NCBI RefSeq assembly: GCF_001752365.1
Contig: NZ_MEIY01000001.1
Coordinates: forward strand, 1,125,019-1,189,018
Reading direction: 5' to 3'
Origin: Marinobacter sp. X15-166B
Lineage (GTDB): Bacteria; Pseudomonadota; Gammaproteobacteria; Pseudomonadales; Oleiphilaceae
DNA length: 64,000 nt
In this document: one piece after another, positions 11,029 through 19,993 of the stretch
How positions within the stretch are numbered: position 1 is the stretch's first letter
Layout of the letters: each line of letters starts with the position of its first letter
The notes under the pieces: generated by a model
Database searches by the model: none
What the model saw: only the letters and a program-made list of their open reading frames with translations
What the model was told of the DNA's origin: nothing
Translations under genes and position numbers: made by a program

Positions 11029-11781
11029 ATGAGCAAGACTTACCGCATCGGACAGATAGTACCGAGTTCGAATATCACGATGGAAACCGAAATACCGGCG
11101 ATGTTGACCGCCCGTCAGCTGGTGCGCCCGGAACGCTTCACCTTCCACTCCAGCCGCATGCGCATGAAAACGGTCAGCAAAGATGAGCTGGCGGCCATGG
11201 ACGCCGAATCCGATCGTTGTGCGCTGGAATTGAGTGACGCCCGCGTTGATGTGATGGGTTACGCCTGCCTGGTGGCCATCATGGCCATGGGTCTGGGGTA
11301 TCACCGCGAGTCGGAAGCCCGCCTGACTCACCGCACCGAAGAAAATGGCGCCAAAACGCCGATCGTGACCAGCGCCGGTGCCCTGGTGCAAGGGCTGGAT
11401 GTCATCGGTGCCAAGCGGATTGCCCTCGTAGCCCCCTATATGAAGCCTTTGACCGAATTGGTGGTGGACTACATTCGTGCCGAAGGCTTCGAAGTGGTTG
11501 ATTACCGGGCCCTGGAAATTCCCGATAACCTGGACGTAGCCCGCCATGACCCGATGAATCTGCCCGGTATTGTCGCTGACATGAACCTCGAGGGCGTCGA
11601 CGCCATCGTCTTGTCGGCCTGCGTGCAAATGCCGTCATTGCCGGCCGTAGCCCGGGTCGAGGCCGAAACAGGCAAACCGGTCATTACCGCCGCCATTTCC
11701 ACCACCTACCAGCTGCTCAAGGCACTGGAACTGGAAACGGTGGTGCCTGGTGCCGGCGCCCTGCTTTCTGGCGCTTACTGA
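11029..11781 (+). CDS. nicE: Maleate cis-trans isomerase
   Basis: The 250-residue Asp/Glu-racemase-superfamily enzyme isomerises maleate to fumarate, the last step of the pathway. The two catalytic cysteines are Cys80 (MGYACLVAIMAMG) and Cys198 (LSACVQMPSLPAV). The N-terminus YRIGQIVPSSN matches NicE. I chose ATG 11029, preceded by GGAG, over an ATG at 10906 that lies inside nicD. A short hairpin-rich spacer of 67 bases separates it from nicD. Confidence 0.95.
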   Translation: MSKTYRIGQIVPSSNITMETEIPAMLTARQLVRPERFTFHSSRMRMKTVSKDELAAMDAESDRCALELSDARVDVMGYACLVAIMAMGLGYHRESEARLTHRTEENGAKTPIVTSAGALVQGLDVIGAKRIALVAPYMKPLTELVVDYIRAEGFEVVDYRALEIPDNLDVARHDPMNLPGIVADMNLEGVDAIVLSACVQMPSLPAVARVEAETGKPVITAAISTTYQLLKALELETVVPGAGALLSGAY

Positions 11782-11793
11782 GAGGAATAATTA

Positions 11794-12429
11794 ATGGCTA
11801 ACGAACAAGTCAATGCTGCAGACAACTACAAGGGCGTCTGGGGCAACCGCATCGGATTCGGCCGCAAGGCGGCGCTGTTGTCGATCGATTTCACCAAAGC
11901 CTACACCACCGAGGGCGCCCCGCTGTACGCCCCCGGTGTGCCCGACGCCGTCCGTCAGGCACAGTCAGTGTTGCAGGTGGCCCGGGACCAGGGCGAGTTG
12001 ATCATTCATACCAACATCCGCTATCACCCCGGCAATTTTCTCGATGGTGGCATCTGGGTAAAAAAAGCCCCCGTGATGAAGGACATGGTCGACGGAAACC
12101 CGCTGGCTGCGTTCTGCGACGAAGTGCTGCCGCTGGACAGTGAACTGGTGATCAGCAAGCAATACGCCAGCGCCTTTTTCGCCACCAACCTGGCGGCCAC
12201 GCTGACCGCACAAGGGGTCGACACCATTGTGCTGATGGGTTGCTCCACCAGTGGCTGCATTCGCGCCACTGCGGTGGACGGTGTGCAGTATGGATTTCGG
12301 GTGATGGTCCTGCGCGATTGCGTCGGTGATCGCCACCCCGATCCCCACGAAGCGAATCTGTTCGACATCGACAGCAAGTACGGCGATGTCATTTCGTCCG
12401 CCGCGTACCTCGACTATGTGCAAGGCTGA
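11794..12429 (+). CDS. nicF: Maleamate amidohydrolase
   Basis: The 211-residue isochorismatase-fold enzyme hydrolyses maleamate to maleate and ammonia. Catalytic residues visible are Asp32 (LSIDFTKAY), Lys122 (ISKQYASAF) and Cys155 (CSTSGCIRATAVD). Segments such as GVWGNRIGFGRK and DPHEANLFDIDSKYGDV agree with P. putida NicF. It starts 12 bases after nicE with GAGGAA upstream and ends the nicCDEF group before a GC-rich hairpin. Confidence 0.95.
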   Translation: MANEQVNAADNYKGVWGNRIGFGRKAALLSIDFTKAYTTEGAPLYAPGVPDAVRQAQSVLQVARDQGELIIHTNIRYHPGNFLDGGIWVKKAPVMKDMVDGNPLAAFCDEVLPLDSELVISKQYASAFFATNLAATLTAQGVDTIVLMGCSTSGCIRATAVDGVQYGFRVMVLRDCVGDRHPDPHEANLFDIDSKYGDVISSAAYLDYVQG

Positions 12430-12463
12430 GTACGGATAGCAACACATCCCTGCACACGGATGC

Positions 12464-12501
12464 GCCCTTGCCGGCACCGCCACAGCGGCGCCGGCAAGGG
12501 C
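12464..12501 (+). terminator. GC-rich hairpin after nicF
   Basis: A perfect 12-base stem, GCCCTTGCCGGC and its complement, encloses a smaller CCGC/GCGG stem. It lies 34 bases after the nicF stop. No T-run follows, so termination or attenuation is possible rather than certain. Confidence 0.45.
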
Positions 12502-12632
12502 GGTCCTACGAGACGCTATCTGTCTTCACGTGTTAATATTCAACGACTATTTTGATGCTTGCCCAGCCTGCAAGGAAGGTTCCTGCAGCCAAGTTGTGGT
12601 TTGCGTCGAGCTTCCCAAAGAAGAGCGAGTGT

Positions 12633-13139
12633 ATGAAAGGTGCCCTGAAAATGGTGGATAGAATGCATTCTGAAAGCGAACAAGAAAACCACCACAAAGC
12701 GATTTTGGATGGCTATGACGTTGCCGAGCAAGTGGGGCACCTGATACGCCGTGCCCACCAAAGGCACACCGCCATATTTCAGCAGTACAGCTGTGACAGC
12801 AATCTCACCCCCATGCAGTTTTCCGTGCTGTGTAGCGTGTTGGATCAAGGCCCCAGCTCGCTGACCGACATCGTCAAAAGAACCGCCATTGATCAGGCGA
12901 CGATTCGTGGTGTCGTCAAGCGTCTCAAGGACCGAGGACTGATAAAACTGATATCCGACCCTGCGGATAACCGCAAGGTCATCGTCTGCGTAACCGCAGA
13001 CGGCGAGCAACTGATTCAGCAGATGATTCCTCTGGCCCGTGAAATCACGGACAAAACCCTGGAAAAACTGGATATGAGCGAGCGCATCGCATTGAAGTAT
13101 CTGTTGCGAAAAATCGGTGGGCAATCCCAGGCGGATTAA
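12633..13139 (+). CDS. nicR: MarR-family regulator, NicR-like
   Basis: The protein is about 168 residues and has a MarR winged-helix fold: HLIRRAHQRHTAIFQQ, then LTDIVKRTAIDQATIRGVVKRLKDRGLI as the recognition helix region, and a DNRKVIVCVTADGEQL wing. In P. putida NicR represses nic promoters until 6-hydroxynicotinate is present. Its place directly after nicF and before the nicX operon supports the same role. The start is uncertain: ATG 12633, 12651 and 12663 are all in frame, none with a strong ribosome site. It may be transcribed from the 203-base gap after nicF. Confidence 0.85.
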   Translation: MKGALKMVDRMHSESEQENHHKAILDGYDVAEQVGHLIRRAHQRHTAIFQQYSCDSNLTPMQFSVLCSVLDQGPSSLTDIVKRTAIDQATIRGVVKRLKDRGLIKLISDPADNRKVIVCVTADGEQLIQQMIPLAREITDKTLEKLDMSERIALKYLLRKIGGQSQAD

Positions 13140-13140
13140 G

Positions 13141-13181
13141 ACCTGCGCGGTGGGCGGTCTGGAACCGCCCACCGCGCAGGT
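13141..13181. terminator. Bidirectional terminator between nicR and the nicX operon
   Basis: A perfect 18-base stem (13141-13158 pairing with 13164-13181) with a 5-base loop CTGGA lies exactly between the convergent stops of nicR and the TIM-barrel gene. There is no strong T-run on either side, but the position and the perfect stem favour a shared terminator. Confidence 0.7.
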
Positions 13182-14257
13182 CATTGGGGCTGCCGCTTCT
13201 GGCCCGCGTCGATCAGCCCGGCCTTGTGCAGCGCCTTGATTTCTTCCCAGGTCCTGCGGATGAATTTCGCGGCCGCTATGTTTTGCTCCAGCAAGTTATA
13301 GCGGGCGCCGAGCCCGTAATCCGGCAGATTGATCATTTCGGTGGTGATGTAGCGCAGTGGACTGTCCGGATGGGTTATGTGGTACCGGAGGGCTTTCCGG
13401 ATGGCCTCCTTGGACGGTTCCAGCAAATAGGCATGCCAATCAGAATGCCATTCGCCTGGCTGCGGCTTCACAAACGGGTATTGGATACCCCGGGCAAAAT
13501 TACCGTCCGCTTCCCGATGCCACAGATTCTTGGGCTGGTTCGGTGCCACTGAACGCAACTGGGTCCATTTGACGATCCCCATCTCAAGCCAGCGCTCACA
13601 AAGGGATCCCGGCTCAAACGGATCCAGGATCACGGTGCCATTCTCGACGTCTTCGCGCACCTCGGACACCGCCTGCTCTTCGGGGTTCCCGATTTTGAAG
13701 TTGACGTGGCTGTAGTCCAGTGTGAAATTGAACGGAATGCCCCGCTCCATTACCAGACTGGCAACTGCTTCGACCCGTTTGAAACTTTCGGTCCACATAT
13801 TCACATGCAGTTCAAAGGAAGGCTCAACACCGTAAGAAGCCGCCAGATCATAGGTTTTTAAGTAATGGTCTGCGATTTCCTGATTGCTCAGCACATGCCC
13901 GTCGGCATGCTCTTTGAAGGTCATGATGTTGTGGCACCTGGCCCCCACTTCTTTGCAGATTTTCAGGTTGTCCGCCAGCAACGCCTCGTCCCGACCCAGC
14001 TGGTAAAACCAGCTGGCGGTATGTATCGGCAGATCGAACTCGCTCATGGCGGACAGATACTGATCCAGATCAGCCCGCAAAGGAATGCGGTCAAAGTAGT
14101 CAAACACACCGGCTTCCTTCACCCGACGAAACTGCTCTCGGATTGGCAATTCCTCAAGGGAAACCGGTGAATCCACAGAAGAAAGCTGCACGCCTCGCCC
14201 ATTGCAACCGATCAATACCGGCTGTGGGTCGATTCGTTGTGGTTCAGGATTATGCAT
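13181..14257 (-). CDS. Xylose-isomerase-like TIM-barrel protein
   Basis: The 358-residue protein has the sugar-phosphate isomerase/epimerase (AP endonuclease 2-like) TIM-barrel pattern. Likely metal-ligand strands are FELHVNMW (Glu, His), FTLDYSHVNF (Asp, His) and IVKWTQLRS. It is the last gene of the nicX-Rieske 2 operon, 13 bases after the oxygenase. Four-component pyridine hydroxylases have been reported for picolinate (PicB1-B4) and 2-hydroxypyridine (HpoBCDF) degraders. I suspect this protein is the extra, non-electron-transfer component here. A lactone or tautomer isomerase role is the alternative. Confidence 0.75.
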   Translation of the reverse strand: MHNPEPQRIDPQPVLIGCNGRGVQLSSVDSPVSLEELPIREQFRRVKEAGVFDYFDRIPLRADLDQYLSAMSEFDLPIHTASWFYQLGRDEALLADNLKICKEVGARCHNIMTFKEHADGHVLSNQEIADHYLKTYDLAASYGVEPSFELHVNMWTESFKRVEAVASLVMERGIPFNFTLDYSHVNFKIGNPEEQAVSEVREDVENGTVILDPFEPGSLCERWLEMGIVKWTQLRSVAPNQPKNLWHREADGNFARGIQYPFVKPQPGEWHSDWHAYLLEPSKEAIRKALRYHITHPDSPLRYITTEMINLPDYGLGARYNLLEQNIAAAKFIRRTWEEIKALHKAGLIDAGQKRQPQ

Positions 14258-14270
14258 CGTGCCGCCTTTT

Positions 14271-15302
14271 TTACGCTGGATTGGTTTGTTCTGCTTTTTT
14301 CATTTTCTCGATCATCATGCGCATCCGTATGGGCGCGGCATCGATCGCGATCTTCAGCTTTTTCCGACCCTCGAACTGCTCTTCTTTCTTTTGAACCGCT
14401 TCGAGTATGGCCTTGTCTTCGGCGAAGGCGACGCGGAACTCATTCGACAACGCGGTGTTCATCTCATCGTCGGCGTGGAAGTTTTTCACGTGCAGCCAGT
14501 GATCAATGGTGGTGCGCTCGTCGACCGGGGTCATGAAGTGGCAGGCGTAAATCTGGATGCAGTTATCGCGGCGGCCTTCCGGGGCACCGGTGCCGGTGTC
14601 GGCACTGCCAAAGTCGATGATCGCAATGCTCGGGGCGTAATAGTGGTAGTAGTGCCAACGGTCCACATTGCCCTTGAAGTTGCCAAACTTCTCAAACAGG
14701 GGAATCGGCGGCGCATCGTTAATCCAGCGCCAGGTGACGATTTTCTCTTCCTCCACCTCGAACTGCACCTTGACGTCCTCGCCCGCAGCGTTGCCCAGGG
14801 TGCTCAAGTGGACAAAGTTCACGTGGGCGGGGTCGCACAGATTATCGGCCAGACTGAGGTAGTTGGTTTCAATCCGCAGGGCATCGCCTTCGGCCACACT
14901 CCAGTCGGCGTCGTGGTATTGGGGCAGATCGAACACCTTGCTGGTGTCGGCCAACTCGGGGTCGCCCATCCAGATCCACACCAACCCCATGTTTTCATGG
15001 GTGGGGTAGGTGACTACCCGCGCCTTGGGCGGGACCATGTCCTGACCGGGCACGCGCACACACTTGCCGGAGCAATCAAAGGTCACTCCGTGGTAGCCAC
15101 ACTCCACGGTGTCGCCCTTGAGACGCCCCATCGACAGAGGCAGAAAGCGGTGCGGACACAGGTCTTCCATAGCGACCACGTCACCGGTGGAGGTCCGGTA
15201 CACGACGATGTCCTGTTCGACGATACGGTGACTGCTCAGTTCGTGGCGGACATCCCTGGACCAGGTCAGCGGATACCAGGTATTCAGTACGTAGTTACTC
15301 AT
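14271..15302 (-). CDS. Rieske non-haem iron oxygenase 2
   Basis: The 343-residue alpha subunit is a recent duplicate of the protein at 7191-8198, with the same Rieske ligands (Cys49, His51, Cys68, His71) and iron-site motif NLCDPAHVNFVH. Differences cluster at the N-terminus, around residues 144-149 (IETNYL against INANYV) and in the last 50 residues, where it has an extra tail KKAEQTNPA. No ferredoxin or reductase gene accompanies it, so it presumably borrows those at 5555-7155. It sits between nicX and the TIM-barrel gene. Confidence 0.93.
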   Translation of the reverse strand: MSNYVLNTWYPLTWSRDVRHELSSHRIVEQDIVVYRTSTGDVVAMEDLCPHRFLPLSMGRLKGDTVECGYHGVTFDCSGKCVRVPGQDMVPPKARVVTYPTHENMGLVWIWMGDPELADTSKVFDLPQYHDADWSVAEGDALRIETNYLSLADNLCDPAHVNFVHLSTLGNAAGEDVKVQFEVEEEKIVTWRWINDAPPIPLFEKFGNFKGNVDRWHYYHYYAPSIAIIDFGSADTGTGAPEGRRDNCIQIYACHFMTPVDERTTIDHWLHVKNFHADDEMNTALSNEFRVAFAEDKAILEAVQKKEEQFEGRKKLKIAIDAAPIRMRMMIEKMKKAEQTNPA

Positions 15303-15392
15303 TATTGTAATTCTCTTGTCGGTCGTGGTTCACAGCTATCACGCTGACGGTATTTTTAAGGGTTCACAGCTCATCACTATCCGGCGGCCCCG

Positions 15393-16445
15393 TCAACGCA
15401 CAATGGCGGCATCCGGTGCGACCACGTCACCCTCAAGGACCACCGGCGCATCGTCCAGGTAAATGGAGCAGTTACGCAGCGGCAAGTCCAGATGACACGG
15501 CGTCTTGCGCAGGCCGCCCACCTCGGTGTTCGGGCCGGTGGAAAACAGGAAATTGCCATAAAACGCACGCGCGTCCATACAGATGCCGTCGCTCTTGTCG
15601 TAGAGCCCCATGGCGGTCCACTGCGCGCGCGGTTGCAACCCCCAGCCAATGTGAGAAATACCGTAGACTTCCGGGTCGTTGAAATACGCCAGGTATTCGC
15701 GCAAATACTCCGCATCGAGACCGCCGTGAATGCCGGTGATAAACCCTTCCCGGACCTCCAGGGTAATCTGCTCCCGCAGATAGTTTTTGAACGGCAGGAT
15801 GATGTCCCCTTTATCCAGTACCAGGGTCCCTTCGGCTTCGTTCTCATTCGGCCAGGTAAACAGAAACCCGCTCGGCCAGTGATCCCAGCGACCGGGTTCT
15901 TCCACGAATCCGTATTCGGGCACGGTCGGATACTGGCCCAGTGGGGCACGAAAATCGGTACCGGCCTTCGAGGTCACGTGCATCAGCGAAGCCTTTTCCA
16001 GCAACTCCTTGGAGGCCAATACCCGCGCTCTGTCTTCCCGGGTGGGCATCATGCGGGCCAGCACCTCCGGTGGCTCAATCGCCAACAAAATCCGGGTACC
16101 CGATTTGAGGATCTGCTCTTGTTCGGGGGAGTGCAGCAGCATCATGGTATCGACGATCAGATCGGCCGCTTCCAACGCCGTTTGCGCCGCGCGATTGCCC
16201 GTCAGTGGGGTGTCGCCGCAGTAAGCCGTCATATCGGTGCCCATCGCCCGCGGGTGGTTGAAGGCTGGCAATTCTACCGAGTAGACCTTGGCCCCCAATC
16301 TCTGAGCGGCATCGAAAGCGGCCCGCACGGTCCGTTGATCCGAGTAGTGGCTTTTCAGCACCGCGACACTCTGGGTTTCGTCCACATTCGACAGCGCAAG
16401 AACTTCTTCAAACATCTGAGTCAACTGGGAGTCACTGACCGGCAT
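15393..16445 (-). CDS. nicX: 2,5-dihydroxypyridine 5,6-dioxygenase
   Basis: The 350-residue Fe(II) ring-cleaving dioxygenase converts 2,5-dihydroxypyridine to N-formylmaleamate. It has the length of KT2440 NicX as I remember it, and residues I recall as the iron site fall at the same numbers: His265 (GISHIGWG), Ser302, His318 and Asp320 (TPCHLDLPLRNC). The N-terminus MPVSDSQLTQMFE also agrees. AGGAGATAACAAT precedes the ATG. It is first in an operon with Rieske oxygenase 2 and the TIM-barrel gene. Confidence 0.96.
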   Translation of the reverse strand: MPVSDSQLTQMFEEVLALSNVDETQSVAVLKSHYSDQRTVRAAFDAAQRLGAKVYSVELPAFNHPRAMGTDMTAYCGDTPLTGNRAAQTALEAADLIVDTMMLLHSPEQEQILKSGTRILLAIEPPEVLARMMPTREDRARVLASKELLEKASLMHVTSKAGTDFRAPLGQYPTVPEYGFVEEPGRWDHWPSGFLFTWPNENEAEGTLVLDKGDIILPFKNYLREQITLEVREGFITGIHGGLDAEYLREYLAYFNDPEVYGISHIGWGLQPRAQWTAMGLYDKSDGICMDARAFYGNFLFSTGPNTEVGGLRKTPCHLDLPLRNCSIYLDDAPVVLEGDVVAPDAAIVR

Positions 16446-16565
16446 TATTGTTATCTCCTGCGTGGTGCACCGGCATCAGTCTTTCCTGGTGCACGTGAAA
16501 TTTCGTCGCGGTGTTGGTGGCGCTCGCCCGGCCACTCCCCCACGACTTTTTTGTATTTTTTTCAG

Positions 16566-16578
16566 CGTACACATTATT
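16566..16578 (-). promoter_or_regulatory. Candidate NicR operator upstream of nicX
   Basis: CGTACACATTATT is an exact copy of the 13-mer at 8340-8352 and lies 121 bases upstream of the nicX start, on the same side and at a similar distance as in the Rieske 1 promoter. This suggests co-regulation of the two minus-strand operons. Confidence 0.5.
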
Positions 16579-16750
16579 GTTTGTCAGTTCAACGACTTTC
16601 CCCCAATATCTGCGGCGCATTTAGACCGCCACAAACAAACTTATAATAATCAAAAAGTTATAGAGAATTCGTCAGGTGGAACGTCCGTGTGACGCAGTGA
16701 AAGTCAATGCACCGCTTCACCAAGTAGCCAGTCTGCGCACAACTAAATAA

Positions 16751-16763
16751 CGTATACGCTATT
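16751..16763. promoter_or_regulatory. Second candidate operator upstream of nicX
   Basis: CGTATACGCTATT fits the shared consensus. It lies in the near-palindrome AATAACGTATACGCTATT with a perfect CGTATACG core, about 300 bases upstream of nicX. Confidence 0.45.
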
Positions 16764-16878
16764 ACTGCCGGGCGTTTCCGCCGGTCATTCGGGGCGCTCC
16801 ACGGAGGTCATGCAGCACTTCAGCGATCGCTGGCAAGCGGGGCGAACTGCGGGTTTACACGGTGAGAAGTTATTGCTG

Positions 16879-17259
16879 TCAGTGGCCGGCGGAAGGGAGA
16901 TTGCCCCCCAACATGTTTTCAACCACGGCAGCGTTATAGAAGGCTTCGACCGTCTGGATTTTATCGCCTCGCACTCGGAACCAGACCGCAAGGCGTACAT
17001 CCCCAATGGGCTCAAAATTGGTGCGGTAATCGAGGATTGCGAACACATGCTCGCCGTCAGCGCTGAGCTGGCGGATGATCAGGTCTTTCTGGATCGCCGC
17101 CATCCCGAACTGATAGGACAACATGTCATCGGGGCTGAGGAACCGCATGTTCGGCCCCACGTATTCAAAACCCTCGGTCACCAGCGAACCCTTGGCCTGG
17201 TCAAACCGTTGGGCCTGAATATCAGCGATAAACTGCGCCACTATGTCTTTTGGCAGCAT
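16879..17259 (-). CDS. NTF2/SnoaL-like small protein
   Basis: The 126-residue protein has the alpha+beta cone pattern of SnoaL/limonene-epoxide-hydrolase-like proteins: a helical start (DIVAQFIADIQAQRFDQAK), then strands ending in VRGDKIQTVEAFYNAAVVENML. Members are small hydrolases, cyclases or binding proteins. It is transcribed toward the nicX operon from the same strand but is separated by 433 bases. It is therefore probably independent, though a role in handling an unstable ring-cleavage product cannot be excluded. Confidence 0.65.
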   Translation of the reverse strand: MLPKDIVAQFIADIQAQRFDQAKGSLVTEGFEYVGPNMRFLSPDDMLSYQFGMAAIQKDLIIRQLSADGEHVFAILDYRTNFEPIGDVRLAVWFRVRGDKIQTVEAFYNAAVVENMLGGNLPSAGH

Positions 17260-17520
17260 GAGGACACTCCATTGTTACGGCGAAACCATGTCACTTGTAT
17301 ACCAAAAAACACCCCGCCGACCAATGGGCCTTTTTGGGCCCTGGCAGTGATTCACAAGGCTTCAGGGGGAAATCAGAGTCCGGCGGGGGCCAGAGGCAAG
17401 GGTGCAGACAGGTTGTGCAGAGATCCCATGCAGCGGCGCATTTCGGGTGTCTCTCAAGAGACTGATGATACTTCCATGGGTATCGAGGGATCTGCTGCCC
17501 GGTGCGGCCCCGGGCTGTGG

Positions 17521-18156
17521 TCACGCCCCATAGCCGGCAAAGGTGTCATACAGGTTGTACACCACCAAGGTGACCAGTACACCCGCCATGGACTTGTTGA
17601 ACAGCGATAAGTGTTTGCTTTGCAGCCTGGTGGCTATCAACCGGCCGAGGCCGACCCAAAGATACACAGACACAAAACACACCAGGAAGAACACCGATAC
17701 GTATAACGCCAGGGTGAACAGGTACTCCTCCCGATTCAGATACAGGGCCGCCCCCGCCATGGACACCAGCCAGGCTTTGGGGTTGATGATCTGCAGCACC
17801 GAGCCCTGATAAAACCCCGGTATCCGCGCCTCACCGGCGGTTTTGTCCAGCGCTGTGTCTGAGCGCGCCATTCTGGATGCCAGATAGAGCATATACCCAG
17901 AGCCCACCAGCACCAGCGCATTGGCCAGATACGTATTGGTCTTCAGCAATTGGCTGACCCCGAACCCGGCGACGAGAATAACCAGCGACAGCCCGGCGGT
18001 GGCGCCCAACACAAAAGGCACATTCGCTCTGAGCCCGTTGTTGGCTCCGGAGATACTGGCCAGGATGTTCACCGGCCCCGGTGTGGCACAGGTCGCGAAC
18101 GCAAACACCGCTATTTTTAACCCTAACATCAGCTGTTCATAACCTGTCTCAATCAC
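17521..18156 (-). CDS. LysE-family exporter
   Basis: The 211-residue inner-membrane protein has about six helices and the LysE/RhtB signature near the N-terminus (CATPGPVNILASISGANNGLRA). Members export amino acids or small metabolites. Its start overlaps the end of the MarR gene by 8 bases, so it is translationally coupled and belongs to the TRAP operon. It may relieve accumulation of the imported acid or a by-product. Confidence 0.85.
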   Translation of the reverse strand: MIETGYEQLMLGLKIAVFAFATCATPGPVNILASISGANNGLRANVPFVLGATAGLSLVILVAGFGVSQLLKTNTYLANALVLVGSGYMLYLASRMARSDTALDKTAGEARIPGFYQGSVLQIINPKAWLVSMAGAALYLNREEYLFTLALYVSVFFLVCFVSVYLWVGLGRLIATRLQSKHLSLFNKSMAGVLVTLVVYNLYDTFAGYGA

Positions 18157-18685
18157 CCATCCGGTTCAGTTGTCTTTCCAGTTTGCTCATGGAGTTAAGC
18201 AAATTGCGATACTCTTCCACACTGAGTGTGGACATCAGTTCGGCCTCCCAGGCCTGGGCATCGAGGATCAAATCATCCAGCATGCGGGCACTCTCGGGCG
18301 TCAGATGGAGGTCGTGGATGCGCTGATCCTGCGGCGAAGGCGACCGATAGATCAGCCCCCGTTCCTCCAGCGCCCGGATGGCGCGTGACACCCGCGCCTT
18401 GTCCATATTGGTGTAGGCGCAGATTTTCTTGGCGGTCAAGTCGTCGCAGTGGCTCAGCCAGGCGAGCACCCGCCACTGGGCGACATTCAGGCCGTAGCGT
18501 TCCGAGTACATGCGCTCCAGTTCACCGCTGATCCGATCCGCCAACCGGTTGAGCCGGTAAGGCAAAAACTGGTTAAGGTCCAGCTCCTGCCGGACCGGCT
18601 TGGTGGTTTGGGTGCCGCCATCTCCTGTCGGGTCTGCGGCTGCGCCCTTGCTGCGGTCCACAGCACTTTTGTGGTACTTGTCCAT
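18149..18685 (-). CDS. MarR-family transcriptional regulator
   Basis: The 178-residue protein has a charged, flexible N-terminal 35 residues and then a MarR winged-helix domain (YRLNRLADRISGELERMY, LTAKKICAYTNMDKARVSRAIRALEERGLI, DQRIHDLHLTPESARM). It follows dctM by 12 bases. It is a likely repressor of the TRAP and homogentisate operons, acting at palindromes in the divergent promoter region 21623-21918. The ligand is presumably the aromatic acid. Confidence 0.88.
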   Translation of the reverse strand: MDKYHKSAVDRSKGAAADPTGDGGTQTTKPVRQELDLNQFLPYRLNRLADRISGELERMYSERYGLNVAQWRVLAWLSHCDDLTAKKICAYTNMDKARVSRAIRALEERGLIYRSPSPQDQRIHDLHLTPESARMLDDLILDAQAWEAELMSTLSVEEYRNLLNSMSKLERQLNRMGD

Positions 18686-18697
18686 GACAACAACTCT

Positions 18698-19993
18698 CTA
18701 GTAAAGCAGCTGTGGCAGGAAGAGCACAACACCTGGAAACACCAGCACCAGAAGAGCACGCAACGTACCCGCTACCCAAAACGGAGTTACCCCCCGGAAA
18801 ATGGTCCCCGTACTCACATCCGGTAACACCGCCCGCAATACAAAAACGTTCATTCCGACCGGTGGAGTGATCAGGCTGATCTCGATGACAATTACCACCA
18901 GAATCCCGAACCACACCAGGTCGTAACCCAAACCCGCCACCACTGGAAAAAACACCGGCACGGTCAGCAGCAGCATTGACATGCTTTCGAACACACAACC
19001 GAGCAACACGTAGATGGCCAGAATCACCAAGATTACCATAAACGGCGCCACATCGACGCTGTTTACCAGCGCCAACAGATCATTCGGCAGCCCCGCCCGG
19101 TTAATGAAATTGGCAAAGATCAGCGCAGTGAGCACCACCGCAAACAGCATTGCGGTGGTCCGCACCGTATCAATCAGCACGCTCATCAATACCTTAGGCG
19201 TAAGGGTCCGGCGCCACAGCGCGATCACGAACGCACCCATGGCCCCCACCCCCGCTGCTTCGGTCGGCGTGAAGATACCCAGGTAAATCCCCCCGATGAC
19301 CAATACGAACAGCGCCAGCGTGCTGCCCACGCTCTTCAACGCTGTCAATCGCGCCACCCAGGTTTCCCGTTCCCCCGCCGGTCCCGCCGCCGGATCGCGC
19401 CACAATACCCATTTGACGGCCACCAGATAAAACAAAATCCCCAACAATCCCGGAATAAAGCCCGCTGCAAACAGCTCGCGGATACTGGTCTCGGTGAGTA
19501 TGCCGTAAATCACCAGCATCACACTGGGCGGGATCAGGATTCCCAGGGTACCGCCAGCAGCAATGGCCGCCGAGGCCAGTGAGTCTTTGTAGCCATACTT
19601 GCGCATCTGCGGCATGGCCACACGACCCATGGTTGCGGCCGTTGCCAGACTCGAACCGCAAATGGCGCTGAACCCGCCACAGGCAACAATGGTGGCCATC
19701 GCCTGCCCCCCTTTGCGATGGCCGAGAAAACCATTAGACGCGCGGAACAAGGCATCTGACAGCCCCGCCTGGGAGACGAGGTTGCCCATCAGGATGAACA
19801 ACGGGATTACCGACAAACCGTAATCCATGGCAGTGTCGATGGTTCGGCGGGCCGCCATGGATTCCGCCGCAGTCCAGTTGCCGGTCAGGTAGTAGTAGCC
19901 CACAAAGCCGACAATGCCCATGGCAAAGGCCAGGGGTACGCGGAGAAACGCCAACAGCAGCAGCGCCGCAAAGCCGTATATCGACTCAATCAT
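18698..19993 (-). CDS. dctM: TRAP transporter large permease subunit (DctM)
   Basis: The 431-residue, highly hydrophobic protein has 11-12 helices and DctM features such as LSVIPLFILMGNLVSQAGLS, GGTLGILIPPSVMLVIYG and FTPTEAAGVGAMGAF. It is the transport subunit of a sodium-driven tripartite ATP-independent periplasmic transporter. It overlaps dctQ by 8 bases. Confidence 0.95.
   Translation of the reverse strand: MIESIYGFAALLLLAFLRVPLAFAMGIVGFVGYYYLTGNWTAAESMAARRTIDTAMDYGLSVIPLFILMGNLVSQAGLSDALFRASNGFLGHRKGGQAMATIVACGGFSAICGSSLATAATMGRVAMPQMRKYGYKDSLASAAIAAGGTLGILIPPSVMLVIYGILTETSIRELFAAGFIPGLLGILFYLVAVKWVLWRDPAAGPAGERETWVARLTALKSVGSTLALFVLVIGGIYLGIFTPTEAAGVGAMGAFVIALWRRTLTPKVLMSVLIDTVRTTAMLFAVVLTALIFANFINRAGLPNDLLALVNSVDVAPFMVILVILAIYVLLGCVFESMSMLLLTVPVFFPVVAGLGYDLVWFGILVVIVIEISLITPPVGMNVFVLRAVLPDVSTGTIFRGVTPFWVAGTLRALLVLVFPGVVLFLPQLLY

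Larger units (their letters stand above)
16446..16878. other. 433-base promoter region of the nicX operon
   Basis: There is no credible ORF here. The half next to nicX is AT-rich and holds candidate operator sites at 16566-16578 and 16751-16763. The rest, toward the end of the NTF2-like gene, shows no recognisable feature. Confidence 0.55.

Noticed and set aside
14202..15347. 381-residue plus-strand frame opposite Rieske oxygenase 2
   Set aside because: The same antisense frame exists opposite Rieske 1 because the two genes are near copies. The minus-strand products carry all Rieske and iron ligands.
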